The translations under genes were made by a program, and so were the position numbers. The notes beneath the pieces are model-generated. The model was not told the DNA's origin. It did no database searches and saw nothing but the letters and a program-made list of their open reading frames with translations. A DNA stretch of 64,000 bases. Origin: CAYRPN01 sp964426135 (GTDB lineage Bacteria > Planctomycetota > Phycisphaerae > Phycisphaerales > Phycisphaeraceae). The first letter of the stretch is position 1. Every line of letters starts with the position of its first letter. Shown here in pieces: positions 33,252-41,714 of the stretch. The stretch is taken from NCBI GenBank assembly GCA_964426135.1, contig CAYRPN010000004.1, positions 1 through 64,000 on the forward strand. The letters run 5' to 3'.

Positions 33252-34235
33252 ATGTTGCGATCCGCCCTGCCTCGCGTTGCGTCCGTTGCTCTATTCGCTC
33301 TCACCGCCGGCCCCGCGCTGGCCCAGACCGGGCCCGCGCTGATGCTGCTGCCCTGGAAGGAAGGCCAGAAGTTTGAGCTGAACATCGACACGTTCTTCGA
33401 GGCGGAAGGCAACACCGAAGTCCGCGCGGCCGGCGGCGGCGTGGACACGGCGCTGCAGCGGTATGAACTGGACGCCCGACTGAAACTGGGCGACATGGGC
33501 GCGATCAAGGGCGTGACCGTCGGCGCTGTGTTCGATTACATGAACATCGATTCGACCGATCCGCTGCTGGCCGAGCGACTGGTGGATCAGCGGATCGCGG
33601 TCGGCGCGACGCTGTGCCAGTGCGAAGGCTGGGAGGTGGCGGCGGTGCTGGGCGTGGGGTATGCGGGCAACAACCCCTTCGCCGACGCGGAGGCTCTCTA
33701 CGGCATGGGCGATATCTACGGCACCTACAAACTCGATGAGCAATCGAGCCTGCAGGTTGGCATCAATTACAACGGCAACCGCTCGATCTTCCCCGACCTG
33801 CCGCTCCCCACCGTTTCGTACACCCGCAAGGTCAGCGACGAGTTCTTCTACACCATCGGCCTGCCCATCAGCCTCATCCAATGGAAGCCGATGGAAAAAT
33901 TGACCCTCGAAATGAGCTACATTCCGATTTACACGATCGACGCGACGGTGAGCTACCAACTGACCGACGCGGTGACGATCTTCGGCGCGTTCAAGAATCG
34001 CTTCAGCTCGTACACGATCGACCAGGATCTGGACAACCGCCGAGTGTTCTTCCGCCAGCGCCGGCTGGAGGCGGGCGTGGAGTGGAAGGCGAGCGCCAAT
34101 TTCAGCGTGACGGCGGCTGGGGGCTTTGCGTTTGACCAGGAGTTCTCGCGCGGGTTCGACGGGCGCGACAACGACACGTTCGCGGAACTGAGCGACGAGC
34201 CGTACCTGCGGGCGGCGGTGAAGATCGGGTTCTGA
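33252..34235 (+). CDS. Outer-membrane beta-barrel protein of unknown function
   Basis: A 327-residue protein. Residues 1-24 form a signal peptide ending ALA. The mature protein is made of amphipathic strands (FELNIDTFFEAEGN, YELDARLKLGDMGAIKGVTVGAVFDYM, EAGVEWKASANFSVTAAGGFAF) and ends in AAVKIGF, with a terminal Phe as in barrel proteins. Two close cysteines (LCQCEGW) could form a disulfide. The ATG at 33252 has GGAG eight bases upstream, and the longer frame from 33138 is rejected. No specific substrate can be inferred. Confidence 0.7.
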   Translation: MLRSALPRVASVALFALTAGPALAQTGPALMLLPWKEGQKFELNIDTFFEAEGNTEVRAAGGGVDTALQRYELDARLKLGDMGAIKGVTVGAVFDYMNIDSTDPLLAERLVDQRIAVGATLCQCEGWEVAAVLGVGYAGNNPFADAEALYGMGDIYGTYKLDEQSSLQVGINYNGNRSIFPDLPLPTVSYTRKVSDEFFYTIGLPISLIQWKPMEKLTLEMSYIPIYTIDATVSYQLTDAVTIFGAFKNRFSSYTIDQDLDNRRVFFRQRRLEAGVEWKASANFSVTAAGGFAFDQEFSRGFDGRDNDTFAELSDEPYLRAAVKIGF

Positions 34236-34326
34236 CTGACGTCCGAACGCTGGATGTGCTTCTTTGTCCGGGGCTTGTTCACTCGCATTCCCGAAAGGGA
34301 AGTAGTGTAAGGATCGCTTCGCGTTT

Positions 34327-34788
34327 TCACGCCCCCGTGTGACCGAACCCGCCTTCGCCGCGCTCGGTGGGCGGCAGTTCCGCCACCTCGACCCATTGCG
34401 TGCGCGGCACTGGCGCGATCAGCATCTGGGCGATGCGCATGCCACGGGTGATCTGAAACGCATCCGAGCCCAGGTTGATCAACGGCACCTTCACCTCTCC
34501 GCGATAGTCCGCATCGATGGTGCCGGGTGCGTTGATCATCGTGATGCCGTGCTTGGCGGCGAGGCCGGAGCGCGGGCGGACCTGCGCCTCGTAACCCACG
34601 GGCACCGCCATCGCGAAGCCGCAGGGAATCAGCATGATCCGCCCCGGCTCGATCGTCGCCGGCAGGTCGGCCGGCACGCAGGCGTGCAGGTCCATGCCCG
34701 CGGCATGGGCGGACTGATAATCGGGCAGCGGAAGATCGTCGCTGCCCGGCAGCCGGCGGATGGAAACGCTCACGGTCGAAGGGCTCAT
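34327..34788 (-). CDS. dut: Deoxyuridine 5'-triphosphate nucleotidohydrolase (dUTPase)
   Basis: Hydrolyses dUTP to dUMP, preventing uracil entry into DNA and feeding dTMP synthesis. It is 153 residues, the normal length of the trimeric enzyme. All five motifs are present: AGMDL (30-34), RPRSGLA (71-77), GTIDADYRGE (89-98, catalytic Asp), GMRIAQ (116-121) and RGEGGFGHTG (143-152, the nucleotide-covering arm). The start at MSPSTVSV gives the canonical length. TATCAT lies eight bases before it, and no ribosome-binding site is seen. Confidence 0.95.
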   Translation of the reverse strand: MSPSTVSVSIRRLPGSDDLPLPDYQSAHAAGMDLHACVPADLPATIEPGRIMLIPCGFAMAVPVGYEAQVRPRSGLAAKHGITMINAPGTIDADYRGEVKVPLINLGSDAFQITRGMRIAQMLIAPVPRTQWVEVAELPPTERGEGGFGHTGA

Positions 34789-34860
34789 TGGCCGAGATGA
34801 TAACGAGGGACGCCGAGCCCGACAGACCTCGGCATGTGGAACCAAGCTTTGGAGACCGTC

Positions 34861-35001
34861 ATGAAACTGCTGCGAATGGTGACCCTGCTTGCCCTGGCGG
34901 CAGCGATCCTGGCCGGCTGCGAAACCGTCAAGGGCGTCGGACGCGACATCACCGCGCTGGGCGAAGGCACGCAGCGACTGGTCAACGATGAGAATCGCTG
35001 A
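34861..35001 (+). CDS. Entericidin-like small lipoprotein
   Basis: A 46-residue lipoprotein. The N-terminus MKLLRMVTLLALAAAILAGC gives a lipobox with Cys20. The short mature part ETVKGVGRDITALGEGTQRL matches the entericidin A/B pattern (Cys-x-Thr-Val-x-Gly-x-Gly-x-Asp). GGAG sits six bases before ATG. In enterobacteria entericidins form a toxin/antidote pair induced in stationary phase; many bacteria have a single copy of unknown role, as here. It is divergent from dut. Confidence 0.75.
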   Translation: MKLLRMVTLLALAAAILAGCETVKGVGRDITALGEGTQRLVNDENR

Positions 35002-35104
35002 CTCGCCGAGGAGCGGGACTGAAACGAACTGAACGTTCCTCTCATCCCCGCACCGTCGGCGGCGCGCGTCAGCCGAGTTCTCCCGCGCTTCGATCTGGCG
35101 GTAA

Positions 35105-35298
35105 GGAATCGGAACGAAACAACTTCCCGATTTGCAAGACTCGAACTCCCCTCCCTTTTAGGGAGGGGCAGGGGGAGGGTCGGCCGAACAGCCTGATTTC
35201 ATGCACAATCATGCAGTGCGCCGACCCTCCCCTAACCCCTCCCTAGGAGGGAGGGGAATCGGAAAGGCCAAGTCGGGAAGTTATTTCGGTCACGATCC
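35105..35298. mobile_element. MITE-like element, left copy
   Basis: 194 bp with terminal inverted repeats (GGAATCGGAACGAAA at one end; TTTCGGTCACGATCC at the other, both with AACTTCCCGA inside). Inside are two GC-rich palindromes of the CCCCTCCC/GGGAGGGG type around a spacer containing AAATCAGGCTGTT on the minus strand. The flanks are TAA on both sides, consistent with a 3-bp target duplication. It has no coding capacity. The interval 35002-35350 contains little else. Confidence 0.75.
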
Positions 35299-35350
35299 TA
35301 AACGTTCCACGCCATCGTTCTCACCAGCGCCAAACGCTACCATCACCGGC

Positions 35351-36091
35351 GTGCTCTCCTCGACGCTCATCCTTGCCGCCTTGCGCGATGAGTTGTTGCC
35401 CGCGGCACATCGATTGAAACTCACGCGCCGCATGGATCATTTCACCGGCCGGGTCGGCGGTGTTCCCGTCATCGCGCGGGTCATCGGCATGGGCGCGGCC
35501 AGGGCAGGGCTCGCGGCGCGGCAGGCGATTGCCGAACATCGGCCGGGGCGGGTGACCCTCATCGGATTCAGCGGTGCCCTGTCGCCGGCGCTCGCCGGCG
35601 CGGACATCGTCCGTCCGCAGTGGGTGCGAAACGCGCGGGGCGAAACGCTGCGTCTCGGTTCTTCGCCAATCTCACCGGTGGCGGTCGTCACTGCGGCGGA
35701 ATGCTCCAGCGCGCTGACGCTGTTGACCAGCGATCATCTCGTTTGCGATCCCGCCGAGAAGCGCCGACTGGGCGATACTTTCCGCGCGGCGATCGTGGAC
35801 ATGGAATCGTTCGCCGTGGCGGAGGCGGCGCGTGAAGCGTGCGTGCCGCTGACGGTGGTGCGGGCTGTCAGCGACGACGTCGGCACAGCACTGCCGCCGC
35901 AGATGGCGGACTGGGTGAACGCGGACGGTTCGCCGAGCATCGTGCGCGCGACGCTGGCGCTCTTGCGTCGGCCCTCGCTGCTGCCCGTATTGCTCAAAAT
36001 GCGAAAGCACACTCAACTGGCGGCGCAGCGACTGGCGGAGGAACTGGAACGCGAACTGGCGCCTGCGCTGGATTCGAGCAATCCCATTTAG
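35351..36091 (+). CDS. Phosphorylase-superfamily nucleosidase
   Basis: A 246-residue cytoplasmic enzyme of the PNP/UDP superfamily. Visible motifs are GMGAARAGLAARQ, TLIGFSGALSPALAGADIV and DMESFAVAEAA with the substrate-binding Met-Glu, then RAVSDD with the catalytic Asp. These fit MTA/SAH nucleosidases or the hopanoid-associated phosphorylases; the sequence does not separate these. The start is GTG at 35351 with TACCAT seven bases upstream; the frame further upstream reads through the left MITE. The stop codon's last base is the first base of the right MITE, so that insertion defines the C-terminus. Confidence 0.75.
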   Translation: MLSSTLILAALRDELLPAAHRLKLTRRMDHFTGRVGGVPVIARVIGMGAARAGLAARQAIAEHRPGRVTLIGFSGALSPALAGADIVRPQWVRNARGETLRLGSSPISPVAVVTAAECSSALTLLTSDHLVCDPAEKRRLGDTFRAAIVDMESFAVAEAAREACVPLTVVRAVSDDVGTALPPQMADWVNADGSPSIVRATLALLRRPSLLPVLLKMRKHTQLAAQRLAEELERELAPALDSSNPI

Positions 36092-36285
36092 GAATGGGGC
36101 CGAAATAATTTCCCCGTTTCGCATTTCTGATTCCCCTCCCTCTTAGGGAGGGGTTAGGGGAGGGTCGGGCGCACTGCGTGATTGTGCGTGAAATCAGGCT
36201 GTTTGCTCGACCCTCCCCCTGCCCCTCCCTAAGAGGGAGGGGAGTACGAACTGTGCTAATCGGGAAGTTATTTCGTTTCCATTCC
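36091..36285. mobile_element. MITE-like element, right copy (inverted relative to the left copy)
   Basis: 195 bp, roughly 85-90 percent the reverse complement of 35105-35298 by eye, including the spacer GCACTGCGTGATTGTGCGTG and AAATCAGGCTGTT. The ends are GGAATGG and CCATTCC. The flanks are TTA on each side, a 3-bp duplication of the same TWA type as the left copy. It begins on the last base of the nucleosidase stop codon. Confidence 0.78.
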
Positions 36286-36289
36286 TTAG

Positions 36290-36425
36290 CCGTCGGGCTT
36301 GCCCGCCGCGACCTCTCAGAACTCTGAGCATTTTCAGTTTCACCGCGCCGGCGGCCTGACGCAATATCGCGAATCGACGTTGCACTGCGGCTGGAGGTTC
36401 TCGGCGGGCAAGCCCGCCGGCTAAA
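36290..36425. repeat. Inverted pair of the CGGCGGGCAAGCCCGCCGGCTAAA family
   Basis: The half TTAGCCGTCGGGCTTGCCCG (about 36287-36308) faces CGGGCAAGCCCGCCGGCTAAA (about 36404-36424). Single halves of this family occur near 2185, 2829 and in coding sequence near 7588. Confidence 0.75.
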
Positions 36426-36449
36426 TGACAAGCACTGCCGCGCCCCGGC

Positions 36450-37457
36450 TCAGAGCCATCTCTTTCGCGAAAGCCAGGTGAGTTGCAGGACGACGATGGT
36501 CGCGGCGACGATCCAGAACATGACGTAGCCGAACTCCCATTTCACTTCGGGCAGGAATTCGAAGTTCATTCCGTAGATGCCGCACAGAAACGTCAGCGGC
36601 ATGAAGATGACGGAGAAAACGGTCAGCCGCTGCATGATGAGGTTGGTGCGGTGCGAGACCATCGACATGTGCAGGTTCAGCGAGTTGTTCAAGACCTCGT
36701 GATCGACGATCAGGTCCTGCAGCACGCGCTCCACCGCGCCGACCATGTTGAGCAGATACGGCTGCGTCGCCTCGCTGATGAAGACGCTCTTGCGCGTCGC
36801 CAACTCGGTGAGCACGGCGCGGGCCGGCAGCAGAATCTTGCGGAAGTGCAGCAGGTCCGTGCCCAGTTCCGAGACGTGCAGGAAAACGGCCTCATTCATG
36901 GACTGAATCAGCTCGCGCTGCACGCCTTCGACGAGATCCTCGAACCTGTTCTGCACTTCCTGATAGTTCTCGACGAGGTGATCCCACAGTTCATAGAGGA
37001 GAAAGCTGGGGGTCTGGGCATAGCGCTGAAAGTCCGCGGAGAACTCGCGCCGCATCGCGTCGACCACCAGCACCGGGCCGCGGTGAATGGTGACGAGCGT
37101 GGTGCGGCCGATGACGGCGTCGATGCGCTGCAGCGAAAAGTCTCGCCCGGTGAGCTTACATCCGGACATGACCAGATGCAGGCAATCCTCATATCGTGCC
37201 TGCATGGTGGCTTCGGCGCCGTGCAGGGCGGAGTCGAGAATGTGGGCATCCACGAGTTTCATGGCCCGCAGGGTGTCGCGGGCCGCCGCCGGATCGTCCA
37301 CGGTCACGTCGATCCAGACGAAACCGCCCCGAGCGACGGCATCGGGAATGTCTTCGATGCGGATGACCTGCTCGACCTTGGTTTGAAAGTAGAGGACGAC
37401 CGCCCAGATCGAGCAACCGGGAAACGAGGCCGAAGGAAGTGACGCGGATGATTCCAC
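36450..37457 (-). CDS. corA: CorA-family magnesium/cobalt channel
   Basis: A 335-residue divalent-cation channel. A large N-terminal cytoplasmic domain rich in helices (VENYQEVQNRFEDLVEGVQ) precedes two C-terminal membrane segments. The first ends in the selectivity signature YGMN (GMN at 296-298), followed by the acidic periplasmic loop FEFLPE, and the protein ends in a basic tail SRKRWL. It works as a pentamer that closes when internal Mg is high. The GTG start is supported by TGTAGAAT, an extended -10 ending exactly six bases upstream, so a leaderless transcript is likely. It lies upstream on the same strand of no other gene until the repeats. Confidence 0.92.
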   Translation of the reverse strand: MESSASLPSASFPGCSIWAVVLYFQTKVEQVIRIEDIPDAVARGGFVWIDVTVDDPAAARDTLRAMKLVDAHILDSALHGAEATMQARYEDCLHLVMSGCKLTGRDFSLQRIDAVIGRTTLVTIHRGPVLVVDAMRREFSADFQRYAQTPSFLLYELWDHLVENYQEVQNRFEDLVEGVQRELIQSMNEAVFLHVSELGTDLLHFRKILLPARAVLTELATRKSVFISEATQPYLLNMVGAVERVLQDLIVDHEVLNNSLNLHMSMVSHRTNLIMQRLTVFSVIFMPLTFLCGIYGMNFEFLPEVKWEFGYVMFWIVAATIVVLQLTWLSRKRWL

Positions 37458-37463
37458 GGCGGC

Positions 37464-37469
37464 ATTCTA
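37464..37469 (-). promoter_or_regulatory. Extended -10 TGTAGAAT of a probable leaderless transcript (corA)
   Basis: TAGAAT with an upstream TG, then GCCGCC, then GTG on the minus strand. A GTTTCAGC octamer array lies just upstream (about 37480-37503). Confidence 0.5.
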
Positions 37470-37554
37470 CAGGGAGAAATGTTTCAGCGTTTCAGCGTTT
37501 CAAGTTCCGCCGTCTCATCGGCTTCGATCACCCTTGCAACGGCGCGGCCAAGCA

Positions 37555-38121
37555 TCAAGGCTTGCCCGCCTTGTTCAACACCTCCGCCATCTGGGTGAAG
37601 GCTCCGACGCTGAATCCGCGGTCGTGGAAGAAAATCACCTTGCCTTGGGCGTCCAGCAACAGGATGCGCCCGGGCAGCGGGGTCTCATTGCCGGTGAACC
37701 GCGCGATCTGGTCGGCGTCGCCATAGACGGTGATGACCGAGGCCCAGTCCTCGCTGGGGATGCCCGAGCGCATGCCCTGGTCGATGGAGCCGGCGAAGAG
37801 GCCGGGGATCATGCCGACGATGGTGGGCACCTCGAAAACTTTCACGCTCAGTTGCGACTGCTGCAGCGCTAGCAGCCAGCGGTCCAGGTCGAACTGCGTG
37901 TTCTGCTGGTAACCGACGAGCACCAGCGTCGGCTGACCGGCCCAGGCATCGGGCAGGACGACGGCTTCGTTCTTCAGGCTGGTGCCTTTGACGACAGGGA
38001 ACCGCTCGCCGGTCGGATCGCGGCGCGGGTAGGTTGTGCCGCAGCCGTTGAGGAGCAGAAGCGAACCTGCGATCAGGCTTGCGGCAACGATCAGAAGCAT
38101 CCAGCGGTATCGGCGAAGCAT
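37555..38121 (-). CDS. Redoxin-like lipoprotein
   Basis: A 188-residue lipoprotein with lipobox LLLLNGC (Cys27). The mature domain reads VVLPDAWAGQPTLVLVGYQQNTQFDLDRWLLALQQ...VPTIVGMIPGLFAG...GRILLLDAQGKVIFFHDRGFS, a thioredoxin-like alpha/beta order, but with no CxxC in the position of the active site. It resembles the ATP10/redoxin-like group without redox cysteines. Its role may be structural or in assembly of envelope proteins; unknown. AAAGGA lies six bases before ATG. The gene upstream (38133-38564) ends 11 bases before this start, so both are likely in one operon. Confidence 0.65.
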   Translation of the reverse strand: MLRRYRWMLLIVAASLIAGSLLLLNGCGTTYPRRDPTGERFPVVKGTSLKNEAVVLPDAWAGQPTLVLVGYQQNTQFDLDRWLLALQQSQLSVKVFEVPTIVGMIPGLFAGSIDQGMRSGIPSEDWASVITVYGDADQIARFTGNETPLPGRILLLDAQGKVIFFHDRGFSVGAFTQMAEVLNKAGKP

Positions 38122-38132
38122 GAGAGTTCCTT

Positions 38133-38564
38133 TCACGGTTCCAAGGTGAGCAGCATGACACAGCCCAGCACGCTGCGACCGGTCCAGCACCCGGTGCGAA
38201 TCCAGTTGGTTCGCACCAGCCTGCGCACCACCTGAGGCGAGAACTGCAGCGAAAGCAGGCGATGGCACGGCACCTGGAGCAAAGCCGTGCTGAGCCAGAT
38301 GACGACGAGGATGACCACGCTCGCCCACGCTGCAAACTGCATGCGGGCCTCGACCATCTGGGGCAGGATCACGGCGATCGCCGCTTCGCCGAGCATGATG
38401 GGCGCCACCACCCAACCGGTGCGCGTGACGTGGGACTGTTCGTACGCGACGGCACTGGACGCCCCCACCGCGCCCAGCAGCGGGTAGTGAACGATCTGCA
38501 CAAACCAGATCAAGCCGGTCATGCAGGACGCAAGCAGCAGGTTGGCGATGAGCAAGACGGTCAT
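38133..38564 (-). CDS. Small four-helix membrane protein
   Basis: A 143-residue protein with four predicted membrane segments (about 1-22, 45-65, 72-95 and 118-143). The pattern LIWFVQIVHYPLL in the first helix, with a conserved-looking His and Tyr, resembles DUF1772-type membrane proteins. Function unknown. The start at MTVLLIAN is chosen because the longer frame contains a non-hydrophobic Arg-rich extension through a hairpin. It is immediately upstream of the redoxin-like lipoprotein gene, with an 11-base gap. Confidence 0.65.
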   Translation of the reverse strand: MTVLLIANLLLASCMTGLIWFVQIVHYPLLGAVGASSAVAYEQSHVTRTGWVVAPIMLGEAAIAVILPQMVEARMQFAAWASVVILVVIWLSTALLQVPCHRLLSLQFSPQVVRRLVRTNWIRTGCWTGRSVLGCVMLLTLEP

Positions 38565-38619
38565 GGGGTGACAGGGTGAATGGAGCTGGATGCCGCGCGT
38601 TCGCCGCCGAAAAGGCGAC

Positions 38620-38642
38620 GGGCCCCGCACAACGTGGGGCCC
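38620..38642 (-). terminator. Hairpin GGGCCCC/GGGGCCC downstream of the fasciclin gene
   Basis: A strong GC-rich hairpin with 7-bp or longer arms is followed on the minus strand by GTCGCCTTTTC. The U tract is weak, so termination is plausible but not certain. Confidence 0.4.
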
Positions 38643-38723
38643 GCCAACCAGGGGGGCAAACTGTTTCGACCCGTCATTCGCTACCGACCATGCCGATGGT
38701 CAGTGGACCGGCCCGGGCCCGGC

Positions 38724-39230
38724 TCACTTGGGCAGCACGACCGTGTCGATGATGTGGATCACGCCATTCGACGCGGCGATGTCCACGGCAGTGACCTTGG
38801 CGCCGTCGACCATGACGGTGCCGCCATCGACCTTGATGGTGAGCATCTGACCCTGCACGGTCTTGGCCTCGGTCATCTTGACGACCTTGTCAGAGGTGAC
38901 TTTGCCGGCGACCACGTGGTAGGTGAGGATCGCGACGAGCTTGTCCTTGTTCTCCGGCTTCAGCAGCGACTCGACGGTGCCGGCCGGCAGCTTGGCAAAG
39001 GCGTCATCGGTGGGGGCGAAGACGGTGAACGGGCCTTCGCCTTTGAGCGTGTCAATCAGGCCCGCGGCCTTGAGCGCCGCGGCGAGCGTGTTGAACTTGC
39101 CGGCTGCCACGGCGGTGTCCACGATGTCCGCGGACTTCTTGTCAGCCTGAGCTGACGAAAAACAGCCGACGAGCAGGCCAAGGGCGGCAACGAGCAGGAA
39201 GGAGGAACGAATCGGGTGGGATCGATGCAT
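38724..39230 (-). CDS. Fasciclin (FAS1) domain lipoprotein
   Basis: A 168-residue exported protein with lipobox LLVGC (Cys23) followed by one FAS1 domain. The domain has DIVDTAVAAGKFNTLAAALKAAGL, the H1-like GPFTVFAPTDDAFAKLP and the H2-like YHVVAGKV, ending NGVIHIIDTVVLPK. FAS1 domains mediate adhesion to surfaces or carbohydrates. GGAG sits eight bases before ATG. The next genes on the strand are the small membrane protein and the redoxin-like lipoprotein, but a hairpin separates them. Confidence 0.88.
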   Translation of the reverse strand: MHRSHPIRSSFLLVAALGLLVGCFSSAQADKKSADIVDTAVAAGKFNTLAAALKAAGLIDTLKGEGPFTVFAPTDDAFAKLPAGTVESLLKPENKDKLVAILTYHVVAGKVTSDKVVKMTEAKTVQGQMLTIKVDGGTVMVDGAKVTAVDIAASNGVIHIIDTVVLPK

Positions 39231-39394
39231 GATTGAACTCCAGAAAAACGAGGGTGAATCGGGCAGGGATGGTCGTTCGTGGCACGTTGTTGGCGAAAAG
39301 AACGATAACGGGCCGGCATCCGAATCGTTCAAATCGTTCACGGGCAAAGATAGGCAGGTGGCGGGCGCGTGACCAGAAAAAAAATGCGAACCCC

Positions 39395-39546
39395 AAGTCC
39401 CTCCGTCCCTTCGTCCCTTCCTCCCTTCGTCCCTCCGTCCCTCCGTCCCTTCGTCTCCCCGTCCCTCCGTCTCTCCGTCTCTTCGTCTCTTCGTCCCTTC
39501 GTCCCTCCGTCCCTCCGTCCCTTCGTCCCTTCCTCCCTCCCTCCCC
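39395..39546. repeat. Octamer array TCCCTTCG/TCCCTCCG/TCTCTTCG
   Basis: About eighteen 8-bp words of the TCCCTYCG type run without break. They fill the centre of the 39231-39718 interval between the divergent fasciclin and blue-copper genes. Confidence 0.88.
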
Positions 39547-39718
39547 GCGACATTTCGCCGCGACGAGGCCGAGGCACGGTCGCTAGAATGTCGCCCCACA
39601 GGTTTCCCACTGGTTTCCCGCATTCTGCAATCGGTGCAGGACTGCGGACCAGCGGCCAATACTGTCAGTAACGATTCAGAGGCAGCCGGCGTCGCCGGCC
39701 CAACCGAAAGGAACAGGC

Positions 39719-40498
39719 ATGTTGAACTTCACTCGTACGTTTGCCGCGGCTGCGTTTGCCGCGGGCGTCGCCCTGGGCGGCAACGCGATGGCGCAGCAGG
39801 TCGGCGGCACCGAGGACAAGGGCGGCACCGTCGTCATCACCGCCAAGTACGGCGGCGACAAGAAGCCCGCCCGCAAGGTCCTCGACATCAGCAGTGACCC
39901 GTACTGCGTCAATTACTACAAGGGCAAGGACGGCGGCGGCCCGCTCAACGAGAAGTGGGTCTGGTCGAAGGATGAAACCTCCATCGCCAACGTCTTCGTT
40001 TCCGTCAGCAAGGGCCTGGAAGGCAAGAAGTTCGCCGCTCCGGAGAAGCCCGCGGTGATCGATCAGCACGGCTGCATGTACACCCCGCACGTCATCGGCG
40101 TCGTCGCCGGCCAGAAACTGAAAATCACCAACAGCGACTCGACCCTGCACAACGTCCACGGCCTGCCCAAGGTCAACACCGAATGGAACATCGGCCAGCC
40201 CGTCAAAGGCATGGCGAATGACTTCGTGCTCGGCAAGGTTGAAGAAGGCATCCTCGTCAAGTGCGACGTGCACGCCTGGATGAACAGCTACGTCCACGTC
40301 GTGGCGCACCCGTTCTTCGCGGTGACCGGCGACGATGGCACCTGCACGATCAAGGGCCTGCCCGCCGGCGAATACGAGCTGACCGTGTGGCACGAGTTCA
40401 AGACGTTCGTGCCCGACAACGCCACCATCAAGGTGACGGTGAAGGAAGGCGAAACCGCCAAGGCGACGGTGACGTACGCCCCGAAGAAGGCGGGTTGA
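39719..40498 (+). CDS. Exported blue-copper (cupredoxin-like) protein with carboxypeptidase-regulatory-like domain
   Basis: A 259-residue protein with signal peptide 1-25 (AMA). A cupredoxin-type core has potential type 1 copper ligands His144 (TLHNVH), Cys182, His185 and Met188 in CDVHAWMN, the classic Cys-x2-His-x2-Met order. It continues into a small beta-sandwich with DDGTCTIKGLPAGEYELTVWHE, as in carboxypeptidase-regulatory-like domains. It may carry electrons or bind copper in the periplasm; the ligand set is seen, the role is inference. AAAGGA is well placed before the ATG. A heptamer array and an intrinsic terminator follow. Confidence 0.78.
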   Translation: MLNFTRTFAAAAFAAGVALGGNAMAQQVGGTEDKGGTVVITAKYGGDKKPARKVLDISSDPYCVNYYKGKDGGGPLNEKWVWSKDETSIANVFVSVSKGLEGKKFAAPEKPAVIDQHGCMYTPHVIGVVAGQKLKITNSDSTLHNVHGLPKVNTEWNIGQPVKGMANDFVLGKVEEGILVKCDVHAWMNSYVHVVAHPFFAVTGDDGTCTIKGLPAGEYELTVWHEFKTFVPDNATIKVTVKEGETAKATVTYAPKKAG

Positions 40499-40500
40499 AG

Positions 40501-40645
40501 AGGGAAGAGATTTGGGATTTCGGATTTGGGATTTGGGATTTGGGATTTCGGATTTCGGATTTGAGACCCGAGATCTGAGACCCGAGATCTGAGACCCGAG
40601 ATCTGAGACCCGAGATCTGAGATCTGAGATCTGAGATTTGAGATC
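40501..40645. repeat. Heptamer arrays GGGATTT/GGATTTC and GAGACCC/GAGATCT
   Basis: About nine GGGATTT-type words are followed by alternating GAGACCC and GAGATCT words. They lie between the stop of the blue-copper gene and its terminator. Confidence 0.88.
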
Positions 40646-40676
40646 AAAGTTCAAGCGTAACCGCAGTGAACATCAG

Positions 40677-40706
40677 CCCCCGGCGGAAGCCGGGGGTTGT
40701 TTTTTT
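40677..40706 (+). terminator. Intrinsic terminator after the blue-copper gene
   Basis: Hairpin CCCCCGGC/GCCGGGGG with a GGAA-type loop, followed by TTGTTTTTTT. Confidence 0.88.
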
Positions 40707-40833
40707 GGCGCGCATGGGCCGTGGAATGCCCGCTCGCAACGCGGAGCGAACAGGCCCACTGAGAACCTGAGCCCTTCCGAGGCCGTGCGAAAAAAAATGG
40801 CAAAAAGCGCTGCTAAAGTCTGGGCGGATGATG

Positions 40834-40839
40834 TATACT
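40834..40839 (+). promoter_or_regulatory. Extended -10 TGTATACT upstream of the PEP-CTERM gene
   Basis: TATACT preceded by TG, about 160 bases before the ATG at 41003. The -35 region (TGCTAA) is poor, as often with extended -10 promoters. The resulting leader contains a short GAAG/CTTC hairpin. Confidence 0.4.
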
Positions 40840-41002
40840 CAGAAAGTGAGTGGAACTGGCCGCTTACCGAAGCTTGAAAGAGGAATCTCCGCGAGAAGTG
40901 TCTTCGCCTTTTTTCACCTTCGCTTTCAGCTTGACTGACCCGTGTCCCGGTTGTTCCGCCAACCGGATCACTCTTTCATTTTCAGCGGATTAGGAGCAAC
41001 AG

Positions 41003-41680
41003 ATGGAAACGCGATCCTTTCGTGCAGCAATCGGCCTGGTTGTTCTTGGCGCCTTGGGCGCACCGACCTTCGCGGTCACCGTGACCAACACCCAGACCAC
41101 CGTGGGCGACACCGCGCCCACCACGGCCGCCAGCAACACCGACCTGCTGCAGACCAATCTGGCGTCGGTCGTCGGCGGCGTGACGGACAACAACCTCACG
41201 GGGCCCGCCAAGCGTAACGGCACCACCGGCACCGCCCACGAGAACAGCGTCGCCAACCCGGCCAACATCAACAATACCGGGACCTACGACTTCCTCCTCG
41301 ATGTGGCGGCGTTCCCGCTGGGCTATCGCATCGATGAAGTGGTCACCTACACCGGCTGGCAGGATTTCCGCGCCGGGCAGGACCATCGCGTGTTCTACTC
41401 GCTGGTGGGCGATCCCAGCTTCGTGCAGTTTGGCGATGTCAATATTGCCCACGGCGGCACCTCCGGCGGCGGCACCCTGCGCGTGAGCCTGACCGATTCC
41501 CTGGGCCCCATCGCCAGCGGCGTCGATGCCATCCGCTTCATCGTCGATCAGTCCACGTTCGTCTACCGCGAGGTCGATGTCCACGGCTCCGGCATCGTCG
41601 CCGTCCCCGAGCCCGCCACAGCCGCGCTGGGCCTGATGGGGCTCGGCGGCCTGATGCTGCGTCGCCGTCGGCACGCCTGA
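41003..41680 (+). CDS. PEP-CTERM sorting-domain protein
   Basis: A 225-residue exported protein with signal peptide 1-24 (TFA). The C-terminus carries the full sorting signal: VPEPATAALGLMGLGGLM, a membrane segment, then RRRRHA. The exosortase system cuts at the PEP motif and moves the protein to the cell surface or extracellular matrix. The middle (about 25-195) is a beta-rich domain of unknown function, rich in Thr, Asn and Gly. AGGAGC lies before the ATG. An intrinsic terminator follows, so the gene is monocistronic. No exosortase gene is in the window. Confidence 0.88.
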   Translation: METRSFRAAIGLVVLGALGAPTFAVTVTNTQTTVGDTAPTTAASNTDLLQTNLASVVGGVTDNNLTGPAKRNGTTGTAHENSVANPANINNTGTYDFLLDVAAFPLGYRIDEVVTYTGWQDFRAGQDHRVFYSLVGDPSFVQFGDVNIAHGGTSGGGTLRVSLTDSLGPIASGVDAIRFIVDQSTFVYREVDVHGSGIVAVPEPATAALGLMGLGGLMLRRRRHA

Positions 41681-41714
41681 GCGCATCATTCATCCGCAAT
41701 CTGTCGCACACCAA

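Noticed and set aside
35201..35350. Longer N-terminus for the nucleosidase (from ATG or GTG inside the left MITE)
   Set aside because: The extra peptide is the translation of the element; the family begins near the GTG at 35351.
40798..40816. Sigma-54 promoter (TGGCA...TGCT) upstream of the PEP-CTERM gene
   Set aside because: The distance between the GG and GC elements is one base too long; an extended -10 TGTATACT is a better explanation.
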